A DNA stretch of 64,000 nucleotides from the NCBI RefSeq assembly GCF_000006985.1, contig NC_002932.3, forward strand, positions 643,501-707,500. The letters are read 5' to 3'. The DNA comes from Chlorobaculum tepidum TLS. GTDB taxonomy: Bacteria; Bacteroidota; Chlorobiia; Chlorobiales; Chlorobiaceae. This document shows, one piece after another, positions 49,388 through 58,822 of this stretch. How positions within the stretch are numbered: the first letter of the stretch is position 1; each line of letters begins with the position of its first letter. A program made the position numbers and the translations under genes. Below the pieces are notes generated by a model, which saw only the letters and a list, made by a program, of their open reading frames with translations, was not told where the DNA came from and made no database searches.

Positions 49388-49437
49388 GAAGTAAATGACC
49401 GAAGTGACCGTTTTGCGGCGCTTCGGTCATTTACTTC
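49388..49437. other. 17-bp perfect inverted repeat downstream of the EpsD-like gene
   Basis: Arms 49388-49404 and 49421-49437 are exactly complementary; the 16-base loop has an inner CCG/CGG pair. It lies 20 bases past the EpsD-like stop. No T tract follows on either strand, so it is an unusual terminator or a repeat element. Confidence 0.6.
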
Positions 49438-49457
49438 AATATAGTTGGCTCTGTTCT

Positions 49458-50810
49458 TTACACGAGAGAACTCATCTTGATGGTTAGCACAACGCAGACA
49501 AGAATCAAAAATGCAATAAAGGACGCGATGAGCATGTAGGTTTTTCTTGACCATCCTCTCGAAATACCGACATTCAGCAAGTAGCTTGCGAAAACTCCAA
49601 CGATTATTCCGCCAGCGATGTAAGCGAGCATCGCAAGTATGGCCAGCTTGCTCCAGACCAGCACAAGCTCGAAAATTATGACTACGGCTATCAGCAACAG
49701 CAAGGCAAAAAGGTAAATTTGGCGAGAGAGCGGGGTGGTATGTCGAATATCGAACGTTGCTGTCCGTTCGGCGTCGTTTGCCGATCCCGGCCAGAGCCGT
49801 GGCAGCCACAACATGCTGTAAAATGTTCGCATGACAGCGGTTAGCATCATGATTGTCAGAGTGAATGATGCGGTCAAACCCGAGCCAAGGATAATCTTTT
49901 TGTACAGTTCTCTGGTCGCTTTATTGGCATCAGGCACAGGAAGCGCCGAGAGCTTGTCTTTTCCGTCGGCCGTTTTTGCATACTCGTTATAGTAGGTGAT
50001 TTTGGCGTTGTCGAGCAATTCTTGCATTGCTTTCGACAGCGCCTGATTTCTCTGATTGGCTTCAATCATCGCGGCTGCCGCTCTTCTTGCCGGATCGCCT
50101 TCGAGGGGAGCCGGAATTGCATCATGCAAGACCAGTATCACAGAGACCTTGTCTCCCGATCGTACAACCTGGGGTGTGTTCGGTTTAAGCTTGTTTAAAA
50201 CTGCGAGAATGGGGGCGGGGAGCTGTTCGGAGGTCAGCGCTTTGAGTGAGCTGTTGAATGGTTTCTTTTTGGCTTTCAGTTCATCGAGAAGGCCGCTGAG
50301 TGGTGCTCCATTGGTTGCCATGGCGTCCAGCGACTCCAGAAGCGGCATATCGACGCCGGGAAAGATGACTTCTTCAAAGACATAGAGCTTTCGTCCCGCA
50401 AACAGTTGGGGCGCATTCTGAACAACCGATTCTGCCTGGTCGGGAGTAACCGGTGCCTGATTTCCCGCAAGCTTTCTTTCGGCCAACCCTGCCAGCACGT
50501 TTTTCTGTGCGGCATACAGCGCCATGCTGTAGTCCGGGTTATTGTCGAGCTTCATCTCTTTGGCTTTTCCGGCCAGAAGTTCGATACGAATCAGGTCAGA
50601 AAGAATACGCCTTTTCAGATTGGCGGAATCTTCTGCACTCATGCCAGGCATTGCGGTGCGTTGGTAAAAATAGTCTATCTGGCGATTGGTAATTTCTACG
50701 CCATTGACAACTGCCGCCACGCCGCTATTCGACTCTTGAGCGGATTTCTCAGAGCAGCCGACAAGAATGGCGAATAGCAGCACAAAAAACAGAGAGGTGA
50801 TTTTTTTCAC
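49458..50810 (-). CDS. EpsD-like peptidyl-prolyl isomerase lipoprotein with C-terminal membrane domain
   Basis: A 450-residue protein. The signal peptide ends in a lipobox (ILVGCSE), so it is anchored by a lipidated Cys. Residues about 30-220 form a SurA/EpsD-type chaperone-isomerase region (VAAVVNGVEITNRQIDYFYQR, then a parvulin-like part). The last 170 residues contain about four TM helices, unlike ordinary EpsD, which is soluble; this looks like a fusion. EpsD goes with exopolysaccharide and PEP-CTERM export systems, and a PEP-CTERM gene lies just upstream on the same strand. Confidence 0.65.
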   Translation of the reverse strand: MKKITSLFFVLLFAILVGCSEKSAQESNSGVAAVVNGVEITNRQIDYFYQRTAMPGMSAEDSANLKRRILSDLIRIELLAGKAKEMKLDNNPDYSMALYAAQKNVLAGLAERKLAGNQAPVTPDQAESVVQNAPQLFAGRKLYVFEEVIFPGVDMPLLESLDAMATNGAPLSGLLDELKAKKKPFNSSLKALTSEQLPAPILAVLNKLKPNTPQVVRSGDKVSVILVLHDAIPAPLEGDPARRAAAAMIEANQRNQALSKAMQELLDNAKITYYNEYAKTADGKDKLSALPVPDANKATRELYKKIILGSGLTASFTLTIMMLTAVMRTFYSMLWLPRLWPGSANDAERTATFDIRHTTPLSRQIYLFALLLLIAVVIIFELVLVWSKLAILAMLAYIAGGIIVGVFASYLLNVGISRGWSRKTYMLIASFIAFLILVCVVLTIKMSSLV

Positions 50811-50995
50811 GGTTTTATGAAATAAGTTATGCTCTCATTACGAACAAGATACACGGCAAATATAAAGTGAAACCTGCCAAATAATGAAGTTAAACTTACT
50901 GCTATTTCTTTTTTCCATTCCCTTGACCCAGAACAACGAAAACCCGGAAAGTACCGGGTCTTCGTTTCTCTCACAACAGTCATCAGCAAGAGCTG

Positions 50996-51487
50996 TCAAA
51001 AAGCAACCTCTTCTTTTCTGCTCTCATACAGCTTGCGTCCGCCAGCGAGAAGTCCGCCAATGCCAAGCAGCATCACGGTAGCCGGTTCAGGCACCGGGCC
51101 GGCGGTTGTGCCGCCCCCACCTGTACTAACAGTCCAATTTACAGTCTCGTTGGGAGCTGATGAGGTAACATAGAAACCATTAATAGTAACAGATCTTCTA
51201 TTTGGATTAATTCTTCTTGTCACGGTCTATACCGCGGTATAAGCATCTGCGAGTGTACTATTAATCATGTTTGATGAATCGCCGATGCCAGTCATTATGC
51301 CTGTTGTCGTTAGCGTAATGGTATCGCCTGGATTCAAAACAGAAGTACCATCGACCGTAAGTTTATAGTTCCACTGGTTGGGGCCTGTGCTGGTGTTAAC
51401 AAATGTGATGTTGGCTAAAGCCTGAGAAGGCTCGAAGCCGGTCATTAGGGCTACGCCCAAGCCGATTGTTGATAAGAGTTTTTTCAT
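50996..51487 (-). pseudogene. PEP-CTERM sorting-signal protein interrupted by an in-frame amber codon
   Basis: The first part (51487-51230) has a signal peptide (MKKLLSTIGLGVALMTGFEPSQALA) and a beta-rich region ending TLADAYTAV. A TAG at 51227-51229 follows, then the same frame continues TVTRRINPNRRSVTINGFYV and ends with the PEP-CTERM signal VPEPATVMLLGIGGLLAGGRKLYESRKEE. Without read-through the product lacks its exosortase-processed anchor. A single-base change would restore a 163-residue protein. Confidence 0.75.
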
Positions 51488-51879
51488 GATCGTCTTTTTT
51501 TTGTTATCGAAAAGCCGATAACAAAAAAAAGCGCAACGCTAACCACTGTTGTTCGGGAAGGGGTAAAAGGACTGCTTAACGATTAGCCCTATTCTACCGT
51601 CGAGAGGTTTGCAGTGATTCAAGGGTACTGCATTATTTGATACTGCAAATTAAGTGTAAGAAATATGATTCGGATTTGGAAGAAAAATTTTGACTTTTCT
51701 GTTGATTCATGCAGAAAGAAAGATATTTAAGGAATATGATTTTCTTGTTTTTTTATCAAGACGTCATAATGTTATAGTTATTTTATATTCACTGGATATA
51801 AAATTAGTATTCTGATTTGCCCCTTTCCCGTTCGCCAAGAACCATGATTTGCTCTGCTGGCGCGTCACCCTTTCCATGC
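51488..51879. other. AT-rich intergenic region
   Basis: No gene found. It is the leader of the PEP-CTERM gene (minus strand) and tail of sulP's transcript. A-rich stretch next to the start (51515-51530) and several T runs are present, but I could not identify a convincing promoter pair. Confidence 0.4.
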
Positions 51880-51917
51880 CAGATTCCCGCTCCGAACGTT
51901 GCCGGAGCGGGAATCTG
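51880..51917 (-). terminator. 15-pair hairpin behind sulP
   Basis: Arms 51880-51894 and 51903-51917 are perfectly complementary around an eight-base loop, eleven bases past the sulP stop. The stem is strong but no T tract follows on the minus strand. Confidence 0.5.
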
Positions 51918-51928
51918 CTTTGAGCGGG

Positions 51929-53671
51929 TTACTTGCCGGAGCCTTTGCTTTCGATCTTCGCCTGCAACTCTTTCTCTCGTTTGACGCTGGCGACGAAACC
52001 CGCCGGGCGTCCCTGTACGGGCAGGCCGAGCAGGCTTCGCGCGCGGTCGAGGGCGTCGTCGATGTTCCCGAAGATGTTCTCCTCGCCGATTTCATCCGCG
52101 AGGCCGTATTGCTGCATCGCAAAGAGCGGCTGGGTGTGAACTCCGGAAAGAATGAGTGTTGTGCCCGATTTCCGGCAATCGTTGAACAGCTCCTTCAGCA
52201 TGTTCAGGCCGGTGGCATCGATGCTCATCACCTTGCGCATTCTGAGAATCCGGATCGACGGCGCCTTCTCGACCACGTGCATGGCATCTTTGAACTTTGA
52301 GGCTGCACCGAAAAAGAGCGGGCCACTGATTTCGAAAACATCCACGCCTTCAGGGATGCTCCGGTTGACGATGGCGTTCGGATCGGCCTCGTCCTCCTCG
52401 TCCTTCAGCTCGCCGGTGATGACGCCGACGTTGGCCAGACTCGCCATGCGCTTCATGAAGAGGATCACCGAGAGCAACATGCCGACCTCGATGGCGATGG
52501 TGAGGTCGAAGATCACGGTAAGGCCGAAGGTGGTCAGCAGCACCGCCACGTCGCTCTTCGGGCTTTTGAGCAGCTGTCGGAAGACGTGGTGCTCGCTCAT
52601 GTTCCAGGCGACCACGATCAGAATCGCCGCCAGAGTCGGCATCGGAATCAGCTTGGCCCACGAGCCGAACACCAGCATGATGCCGAGCAGCGTGATGGCG
52701 TGCACGATGCCCGCAATCGGTGTCCGCCCGCCGTTTTTGATGTTGGTCGCCGTGCGGGCGATCGCGCCGGTGACGGGAATGCCGCCGAAGAGCGGCGAGA
52801 CGATGTTCGCCACGCCCTGAGCGACAAGCTCCATGTTTGACTTGTGTCGGGCGCCGATCATGCCGTCGGCGACCACCGCCGAGAGTAACGCCTCGATGGC
52901 TCCGAGCAGGGCAATGGTGGTGGCGGGCATGATGAGGTGGCGGATGGTCGCCATGTCGAGCGACGGAAAGCTCGGCGCGGGAATCGAGGCCGAAATGTCG
53001 CCGAAGCGGGTTTCGATGGTGTCAACCTGGAGATGCAGCATGTGCACGGCCACGGTGGTGACGATGAGGGCGATCAGCGGGCCGGGGATTTTCCGCGAGA
53101 CTTTCGGCCAGAACACGATAATCAAGAGGGCCACCGCGCCGACGAGAATCGTCTCCGGGCTGGCCGTCGGCAGGGCTTTGAAGTAGGCGGCCCACTTGTC
53201 GATGAAGTCGGCGGGTACGCTGGCCATGTGCAGACCGAGAAAGTCCTTGACTTCACTCGAAAAGATGATGATCGCGATGCCGCTGGTGAAGCCAACCACG
53301 ACCGGATAGGGGATGAACTTGATGAGCGAGCCGAGGTGTGACAGGCCCATGATGATAAGAATCACGCCCGCCATGATGGTGGCGATCATGAGGCCGTTGA
53401 GGCCGTACTGCTGCACGATACCGTAGAGAATAACGATGAACGCACCGGTCGGCCCGCCGATCTGGACGCGGCTGCCGCCGAGAAAGGAGATGAGGAAGCC
53501 GCCGATGACGGCGCTGATGAGGCCCTTTTCGGGCGAAACGCCCGAGGCAATGGCGAAGGCGATGCCAAGCGGCAGGGCCACGATGCCGACGAGAATTCCG
53601 GACACGATGTCACGGCCAAGCTGCTCCTTGGTCAGCTCTGGAAGAACGGTAAACAGTTTTGGTTTGAACAT
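51929..53671 (-). CDS. SulP-family anion transporter with STAS domain
   Basis: A 580-residue inner-membrane transporter: 12 or more TM segments beginning [31 protein letters not shown], with [14 protein letters not shown] and [30 protein letters not shown] as SulP signatures. The C-terminal STAS domain includes [16 protein letters not shown] and [18 protein letters not shown]. Substrate may be sulfate, bicarbonate or another anion. ATG at 53671 ([13 protein letters not shown]) chosen over the longer open frame. It is divergent from the KefB-like gene. Confidence 0.92.
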   Translation of the reverse strand: MFKPKLFTVLPELTKEQLGRDIVSGILVGIVALPLGIAFAIASGVSPEKGLISAVIGGFLISFLGGSRVQIGGPTGAFIVILYGIVQQYGLNGLMIATIMAGVILIIMGLSHLGSLIKFIPYPVVVGFTSGIAIIIFSSEVKDFLGLHMASVPADFIDKWAAYFKALPTASPETILVGAVALLIIVFWPKVSRKIPGPLIALIVTTVAVHMLHLQVDTIETRFGDISASIPAPSFPSLDMATIRHLIMPATTIALLGAIEALLSAVVADGMIGARHKSNMELVAQGVANIVSPLFGGIPVTGAIARTATNIKNGGRTPIAGIVHAITLLGIMLVFGSWAKLIPMPTLAAILIVVAWNMSEHHVFRQLLKSPKSDVAVLLTTFGLTVIFDLTIAIEVGMLLSVILFMKRMASLANVGVITGELKDEEDEADPNAIVNRSIPEGVDVFEISGPLFFGAASKFKDAMHVVEKAPSIRILRMRKVMSIDATGLNMLKELFNDCRKSGTTLILSGVHTQPLFAMQQYGLADEIGEENIFGNIDDALDRARSLLGLPVQGRPAGFVASVKREKELQAKIESKGSGK

Positions 53672-54084
53672 TTGCTGGAAATGGTCTGATGTGAAGGAAC
53701 GGCAGTTCCCTGCCACCGGCGGACGGCAAATCGACGGGTCGCCCGAACGGATAATGCCCGGAAGGGTTCGACTCTCCGGGCTCATTCGGGTTGACGATGT
53801 CGTCGGGTTGCTTTTCCCCAGTCAGCCTTGAATTCTGCCAGGGATTCGTTCAAGAGCTTTCCGGCAAGCGTTGCCGCACTGGTGCAGGAACTGTCAACTG
53901 GTTGATAATGTATGATTTTCACCGGATTATCAATGGCTCAGTCAAAATATTTGAGGTGCATTTGCGCCTTTTCTCTTGGTATCTTACACTGAAGCAGACC
54001 TGACGCACCACCGCTTGTGCATGGCGCGCATACTGAGTTGCAATGATTCTTCTCTGTTTTCCCGGTTCTGAACAAGGTATTGGA
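53672..54084. other. divergent intergenic region between sulP and the antiporter gene
   Basis: 413 bases without a credible gene. It must hold promoters for both genes. A palindrome-like CCCGGAAGGGTTCGACTCTCCGGG lies near 53757-53780. I could not pin down -35/-10 boxes. Confidence 0.4.
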
Positions 54085-55902
54085 ATGCATCAGTTTGAAT
54101 TTCTTGGACAACTGGTCCTGATCGGGGCGCTTGCCATTGTCAATATTCTCGTGTTCCAGAAGATCCGGATTCCTCCGGTGATCGGCCTGATCTTCACGGG
54201 TATCATGCTCGGGCCGACGGGGTTCCATGTTATCCGGAACAGCGGGCTGATTTCGACGCTTGCCGAAATGGGCGTCGTGCTGCTGCTTTTTACCATCGGG
54301 CTGGAGTTTTCGGCCGATGATCTGAAAAAACTCCGGAAGATCGTCCTGTTCGGCGGAACGGCGCAGATTCTCCTGACCGGTCTGGTGATCGCCATGTTTT
54401 CGTACTGGCTGATGGATGCAATCGGCAAGTCGGTTGGCAGCAAGGAGGCGCTCGTGCTTGGCTTTTCGTTTTCGGTTAGCAGTACCGCGCTGTGCCTGAA
54501 AATTCTCTCTGACCGGGGCGAACTTGGTTTCGATCACGGCAAGATCGCCCTTGGCATCCTGATCTTTCAGGACATGGCCATTGTGCCGCTGATGTTCGGA
54601 TTCAGCTTTCTGACCCGCGGCAGCTCGATGCCGCTCGAATCATCGTTTGAGGAGATCGCGCTCTTGCTGCTCTTCGCCATCGGCATGTTCGGCGGATTCC
54701 GGCTGCTGATGCCGAAAATCGTCCGGATCATCACCGAGCTGCACGCGGGCGAGGTGCTGGTGCTGGGCGCACTGGTGCTCTGCTTTGGCGCGGCATGGCT
54801 CGCCTCGCTCATCGGCCTTTCCCTTGCGCTCGGCGCGTTTATGGCCGGAATGGTGATCGCCAGTACCGACGGCAGCCACCGCATCAGCCGCACCATCGAT
54901 CCTTTCAGGGAGGCGATGACCAGCATCTTTTTCGTCTCGGTCGGTCTGTTGCTCGACGTGAACATGATCGAGCTGCCGTGGCTCATCGCTATCGCCCTCG
55001 TGGTGCTGGTGGTCAAAGGGTTGATCATGACCGGCATTTTGATGGCGCTTGGTTTTTCGTTGCGGGTCAGCCTCATGTCGGGCATGGTGCTGGCACAGAT
55101 TGGCGAGTTTTCCTTTGTGCTCGCCGGTACAGCCAAAGATGCCGGGCTGCTTGACCAGCACATGTTCCAGTCGATGCTGGCGGTCATTGTCGTTACCATG
55201 ATCGTCACCCCGGCGCTGATCTCCGCCGCGCCGAAATTTGCTGCCCAGGTCGCGCCAGCGCTCGGCTTTATGCCACTCGCATCCAAACCAGAGCCGAAAC
55301 AGCCAGCGCGCGCCGCTGCCGGGCCGATTGTCTGCCGGGGTGAAATTCACGCCGCCATTATCGGATTCGGCCTGATCGGCAGGAATATCGCCGCCGTGAT
55401 GAATGCCACAAACCTGAACTATACGGTGCTTGATACCGACCGCAAGACTGTCAAGACGATGCGCCGCCAGGGCGAGCCGCTTTTTTATGGTGACTGCACG
55501 GAGCGCAAGTCACTGTTGCGTATTGGCGTCGATCACTCCCGCGCCGTGGTGATCTGCATTCCGGAAATCGACGCGGCCATTCAGTGCATCCGCCTCGTGC
55601 GGGAGATCAATCCCGGCGCGTTCATCATTGTGCGTTCCCGTTCACTCGAATCGACGAACCGTTTTTACCGCGCCGGAGCCGATGCTGCCGTGACCGAGCT
55701 GTTCGAGACATCGATCCAGATGTTTTCCGAACTGCTCAAACACTTCAGGGTCGAACCTGAAACGATTCTCGCTCAACAGGAAATTATCAGGCGCGAGGGC
55801 GGCAACATTTTCCGTGAACTGGTAACTGAAACGGATGGTTCCGGCGACGATCCAGCTAAAAAATCTCAAAATGGCGCGGGCTTCGTCACTTCTGAAACGT
55901 GA
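54085..55902 (+). CDS. KefB/CPA2-type cation:proton antiporter with TrkA-N domain
   Basis: A 605-residue membrane protein. The N-terminal 12-TM exchanger shows LGFSFSVSSTALCLKILSDRGEL, LGILIFQDMAIVPLMF and MTSIFFVSVGLLLD. From about residue 420 a Rossmann RCK domain follows (HAAIIGFGLIGRNIAAVM...FYGDCTERKSLLRIGVDHSRAVVICI). These proteins expel K+ or Na+ in exchange for protons under NAD(H) or glutathione control. The ATG at 54085 has AAGG 12 bases upstream. Confidence 0.9.
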   Translation: MHQFEFLGQLVLIGALAIVNILVFQKIRIPPVIGLIFTGIMLGPTGFHVIRNSGLISTLAEMGVVLLLFTIGLEFSADDLKKLRKIVLFGGTAQILLTGLVIAMFSYWLMDAIGKSVGSKEALVLGFSFSVSSTALCLKILSDRGELGFDHGKIALGILIFQDMAIVPLMFGFSFLTRGSSMPLESSFEEIALLLLFAIGMFGGFRLLMPKIVRIITELHAGEVLVLGALVLCFGAAWLASLIGLSLALGAFMAGMVIASTDGSHRISRTIDPFREAMTSIFFVSVGLLLDVNMIELPWLIAIALVVLVVKGLIMTGILMALGFSLRVSLMSGMVLAQIGEFSFVLAGTAKDAGLLDQHMFQSMLAVIVVTMIVTPALISAAPKFAAQVAPALGFMPLASKPEPKQPARAAAGPIVCRGEIHAAIIGFGLIGRNIAAVMNATNLNYTVLDTDRKTVKTMRRQGEPLFYGDCTERKSLLRIGVDHSRAVVICIPEIDAAIQCIRLVREINPGAFIIVRSRSLESTNRFYRAGADAAVTELFETSIQMFSELLKHFRVEPETILAQQEIIRREGGNIFRELVTETDGSGDDPAKKSQNGAGFVTSET

Positions 55903-55977
55903 TGGCAACATAGCGTGCAATCGTGATTTTTACATACATTGAACGGTAGTGTCCATCTGAACTTCTTTTGAAAAGTC

Positions 55978-56934
55978 ATGGATAACGTGCCGGAACCATC
56001 GTCTGAAAAATTCAGAGCTTATCGGCAGAAGCTGCTCGATCAGCTCGAAACTTCGAGCCAGGGCGAACGGCACCGGGCTCAATACGAGCTTGAGCTGATG
56101 CGCAACAGCCATTTCGTCAAAGTCGGCGGCCTGCTGCATCACTATCACGATTCGGGGCCGGAAAATCCGCGCGGTACCGTGCTGCTCATCCATGGCTGGG
56201 ATTGCTGGTGGATGTGGTGGCATCGCATCATCCGTGAGCTGAATGCCGCGGGATACAGGACGGTAGCCTACGACATGAAAGGGCATGGCTGGTCGGAAAA
56301 CGATCCCGAGAACCGTTATCAGATCGCTGATTTTGTGCGTGACCTCGATGAGCTGATCCGGGCGATCGGACTGAAAGATTTGCATATCGCGGCATTTTCG
56401 TTCGGGCCGTTCGTGGCGCTCGACTATGTCAACACGTACCCGAACAGCGTCCGGTCAATGGTGTTTTTCAACTTCGGTTATCTTCCGAACAGCGAATTCA
56501 TTTCAAAAGTCGCGCCTGCCACGATCATTTTCATCTTCAATATCATGATGCGGAAGCTTACTTGGTGGCTTCCCGCCTACATCTTCGCCCGGCTCGTGCT
56601 TTCGAGAAACTCGGTCATGATGCATGACATCAAGGTCGGTTTTGAGAGCCTCGGATTCTGTGCATCAGAGGCCATTGAGCAGACGGCACAGCAGATTACA
56701 GCCATGGAAACGACCCAGATGCTTCCCGATATGGTTCGGGCTGTCAGGGTGCCCATACTGTTCGCGGCTGGAGAGGGAGATGTGATCATGACCTGCGAAA
56801 ACGCCAGAAAATTGCAGGAAATGACCCCATCAGGCAGCTATCTCTGCGTGCCGGATTGCGGCCATCTCATCACGCTGGAGCTTCCACAAACTGCTGCGGA
56901 GATTGTGCTTCAGCACATCAGCAGCAATTCGTGA
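55978..56934 (+). CDS. alpha/beta-hydrolase fold protein
   Basis: A 318-residue hydrolase. Oxyanion loop LIHGWDCWWMWW, nucleophile elbow AAFSFGPF (Ser in SFG; the first Gly of GxSxG is Ala), acid Asp in FAAGEGDVIMT, and catalytic His in DCGHLITLE. No signal peptide; the middle has a hydrophobic cap (FIFNIMMRKLTWWLPAYIFARLVL) that may touch membrane. Substrate unknown. Its 3' end overlaps the convergent trpF by 17 bases. Confidence 0.85.
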   Translation: MDNVPEPSSEKFRAYRQKLLDQLETSSQGERHRAQYELELMRNSHFVKVGGLLHHYHDSGPENPRGTVLLIHGWDCWWMWWHRIIRELNAAGYRTVAYDMKGHGWSENDPENRYQIADFVRDLDELIRAIGLKDLHIAAFSFGPFVALDYVNTYPNSVRSMVFFNFGYLPNSEFISKVAPATIIFIFNIMMRKLTWWLPAYIFARLVLSRNSVMMHDIKVGFESLGFCASEAIEQTAQQITAMETTQMLPDMVRAVRVPILFAAGEGDVIMTCENARKLQEMTPSGSYLCVPDCGHLITLELPQTAAEIVLQHISSNS

Positions 56935-57583
56935 GCGACCGGTCGGCCTTGCGCACTGCTTCGACGAACTGCCTGATCTTCAGCGCATCCTTGATGCCTG
57001 GTCCCGACTCGACGCCGCTGGCCGTATCGACGCCCCAGGGCCTTATCAGCGTCACGGCGTCACCGACGTTCTCCGGCTTCAGTCCGCCCGCGAGCAGCGC
57101 CCAGCTGAAATCACGAGTTTCATCAAACAGCGACCCCGCTGTTTGTGCCTCGATGCTCTGGCCGGTGCCGCCAGCCATCGCCGGGCTGTAAGCGTCGAAC
57201 AGAAAGCTCCTGCATCCCGTTTTTTCAGTGAACTTTCTCACCTGCGAAACCTCAAAACCCGGACTTGGCCGGAACACCCGGATCACCCGAACGCCCTTGA
57301 TCTGCAAAGTCTTTTCAGCATCGTAGTCATCCGAATGGAGTTGCGCGACCAGCAAGCCGCAGTGGCGGCAGATGTCGTTGATCTCCTCGGGCGACTGCTC
57401 AACGAAGACACCGACCGGCGTGACCAGCGGAGGCAATCCGGCGATAATGCTTCGGGCCGTTTCGGCATCAATCCTGCGGGGGCTTTTGCGGCTGAAGTTG
57501 AAGCCGAGGGCGTCGGCACCAGCGAGCGCTGCTTCCAGGGCATCTTGCGCGCGGGTGATGCCGCAGATCTTGATTTTCGTCAT
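56918..57583 (-). CDS. trpF: phosphoribosylanthranilate isomerase
   Basis: A 221-residue TIM barrel for the third step of tryptophan synthesis. Landmarks: MTKIKICGITRAQDALEAALAGADALGFNF (catalytic Cys in KICG), FVEQSPEEI, VQLHSDD-like VAQLHSDD, LFDAYSPAMAGGTGQ (catalytic Asp), LLAGGLKPENVGDAV and GVDTASGVES. Other trp genes are not nearby, so trpF is detached from the operon, as in many Chlorobi. Confidence 0.95.
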   Translation of the reverse strand: MTKIKICGITRAQDALEAALAGADALGFNFSRKSPRRIDAETARSIIAGLPPLVTPVGVFVEQSPEEINDICRHCGLLVAQLHSDDYDAEKTLQIKGVRVIRVFRPSPGFEVSQVRKFTEKTGCRSFLFDAYSPAMAGGTGQSIEAQTAGSLFDETRDFSWALLAGGLKPENVGDAVTLIRPWGVDTASGVESGPGIKDALKIRQFVEAVRKADRSLTNCC

Positions 57584-57630
57584 GAGCGAGCCGGAATGTA
57601 TGTTACAGAAAGCTGAATAGAAAGGTAAAA

Positions 57631-57664
57631 AAGCCCGCTCTCTTTTTCGCGCTCATTCGGGCTT
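57631..57664. terminator. hairpin between trpF and tRNA-Gln
   Basis: AAGCCCG (57631-57637) pairs with CGGGCTT (57658-57664), with an A run before and a T-rich stretch after. It may insulate tRNA-Gln from upstream transcription. Confidence 0.4.
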
Positions 57665-57731
57665 CATTTTGTGTTTTAAGCTATTTATCCGTATAATTAA
57701 AGCCGTTTTCAGAACGATCTTCCGCGAATGA

Positions 57732-57803
57732 TGGGGCGTCGCCAAGTGGTAAGGCATCGGCCTTTGGAGCCGACATCCGCAGGTTCGAATCCTGCCGCCC
57801 CAG
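57732..57803 (+). tRNA. tRNA-Gln (anticodon TTG)
   Basis: Acceptor TGGGGCG pairs with CGCCCCA, D arm GCC...GGC, anticodon stem TCGGC/GCCGA with loop CTTTGGA (anticodon TTG), T arm GCAGG-TTCGAAT-CCTGC, discriminator G. CCA is not encoded. 72 nucleotides. Confidence 0.96.
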
Positions 57804-57931
57804 CAAAAGAGTCGGATATGATAACTTTCCATCCGGCAGGAGCATAGCCCGCCATCTCCTTGAATATTCCATTCCCGGCACTTGCGCCCGTCAGGAACCT
57901 CGATGAACCGAACCGACCCCACCACTGAATC

Positions 57932-58822
57932 ATGAAAGTGCTTGAACCGAACCCTGTTGCCGCCTCGTTTCGTGACGCCGTCCGCCGGCAGATTAGCGAG
58001 GAGCAGCTTACGATCAACATTGTTGGTATTCTCGCCTCAGACGACCCCGCCTCGATCACTTATGCCGACTATACCCGCGCCGGATGCGAAGATGTTGGCA
58101 TTCATTTTGATCTCAGGAAGTGCGAGCCGGAGTCGGTGAGAGCCACCCTCGAAGCGGCTAATCGCGACAGCGCTGTTCACGGCATTTTCGTCTATTACCC
58201 GATCTGGGGCGACAAGCGCGACGCGGAGTTGCGCGACCTGATTTCGCCACACAAGGATGTTGAGGGGTTGTCGCCGCACTGGATCAAAAAGCTCTACGCC
58301 AACGAGCGTTTCGACGACACGGAACGGAGATTCAAGTCGATTTTGCCCTGTACGCCGCTGGCCATTATCAAGCTGCTCGAAGTCACTGAAGCTTACGCAC
58401 CCTTCGGCTTGCCGTTTGGCGGCCAGCAGATCACCATTTTCAACCGCTCGGAGGTCGTCGGCAGACCGCTTGCTTACATGCTCTCGAACGACGGCGCACG
58501 TGTTTACTCTTTCGATATTAACGGCGGTTTTGTCGTCGACGTCAACAGCTCTGACCACGAATCGCGCCCCGTCACGCGTGAGGAGGCGCTCAGCCAGTCG
58601 GATATCGTTATCACTGGCGTGCCGTCGCCGCACTTTGAAAAGGTGAGGGCTGAGGAGCTGAAGCCGGGCGCGATCTGTCTCAACTTCTCCTATATCCAGA
58701 ACTTCGAGCCGGAGGCCAAAGAGGCTGCGTCGCTTTACATTCCGAGGGTCGGCCCCATGACGGTGGCCATGTGTATGAGAAACGCCCTGCAACTCTATCA
58801 CAACTACCACCATGAAGTCTGA
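57932..58822 (+). CDS. MTD1-like methylenetetrahydrofolate dehydrogenase (FolD family, cyclohydrolase Lys absent)
   Basis: A 296-residue FolD-superfamily protein. In ordinary FolD the cyclohydrolase Lys follows a Tyr by four residues; here Y44 is followed by T48 (SITYADYTRAGCEDVG), so the Lys is missing. The rest (GIFVYYPIWGDKRD, KDVEGLSPHWIKKLY, RFKSILPCTPLAIIKLLE, IFNRSEVVGRPLAYMLSNDGARVYSFD) resembles the yeast Mtd1 NAD-dependent dehydrogenase more than FolD. It should oxidise 5,10-methylene-THF to methenyl-THF but not hydrolyse it. It overlaps fchA by 11 bases, which can supply the missing step. Confidence 0.85.
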   Translation: MKVLEPNPVAASFRDAVRRQISEEQLTINIVGILASDDPASITYADYTRAGCEDVGIHFDLRKCEPESVRATLEAANRDSAVHGIFVYYPIWGDKRDAELRDLISPHKDVEGLSPHWIKKLYANERFDDTERRFKSILPCTPLAIIKLLEVTEAYAPFGLPFGGQQITIFNRSEVVGRPLAYMLSNDGARVYSFDINGGFVVDVNSSDHESRPVTREEALSQSDIVITGVPSPHFEKVRAEELKPGAICLNFSYIQNFEPEAKEAASLYIPRVGPMTVAMCMRNALQLYHNYHHEV

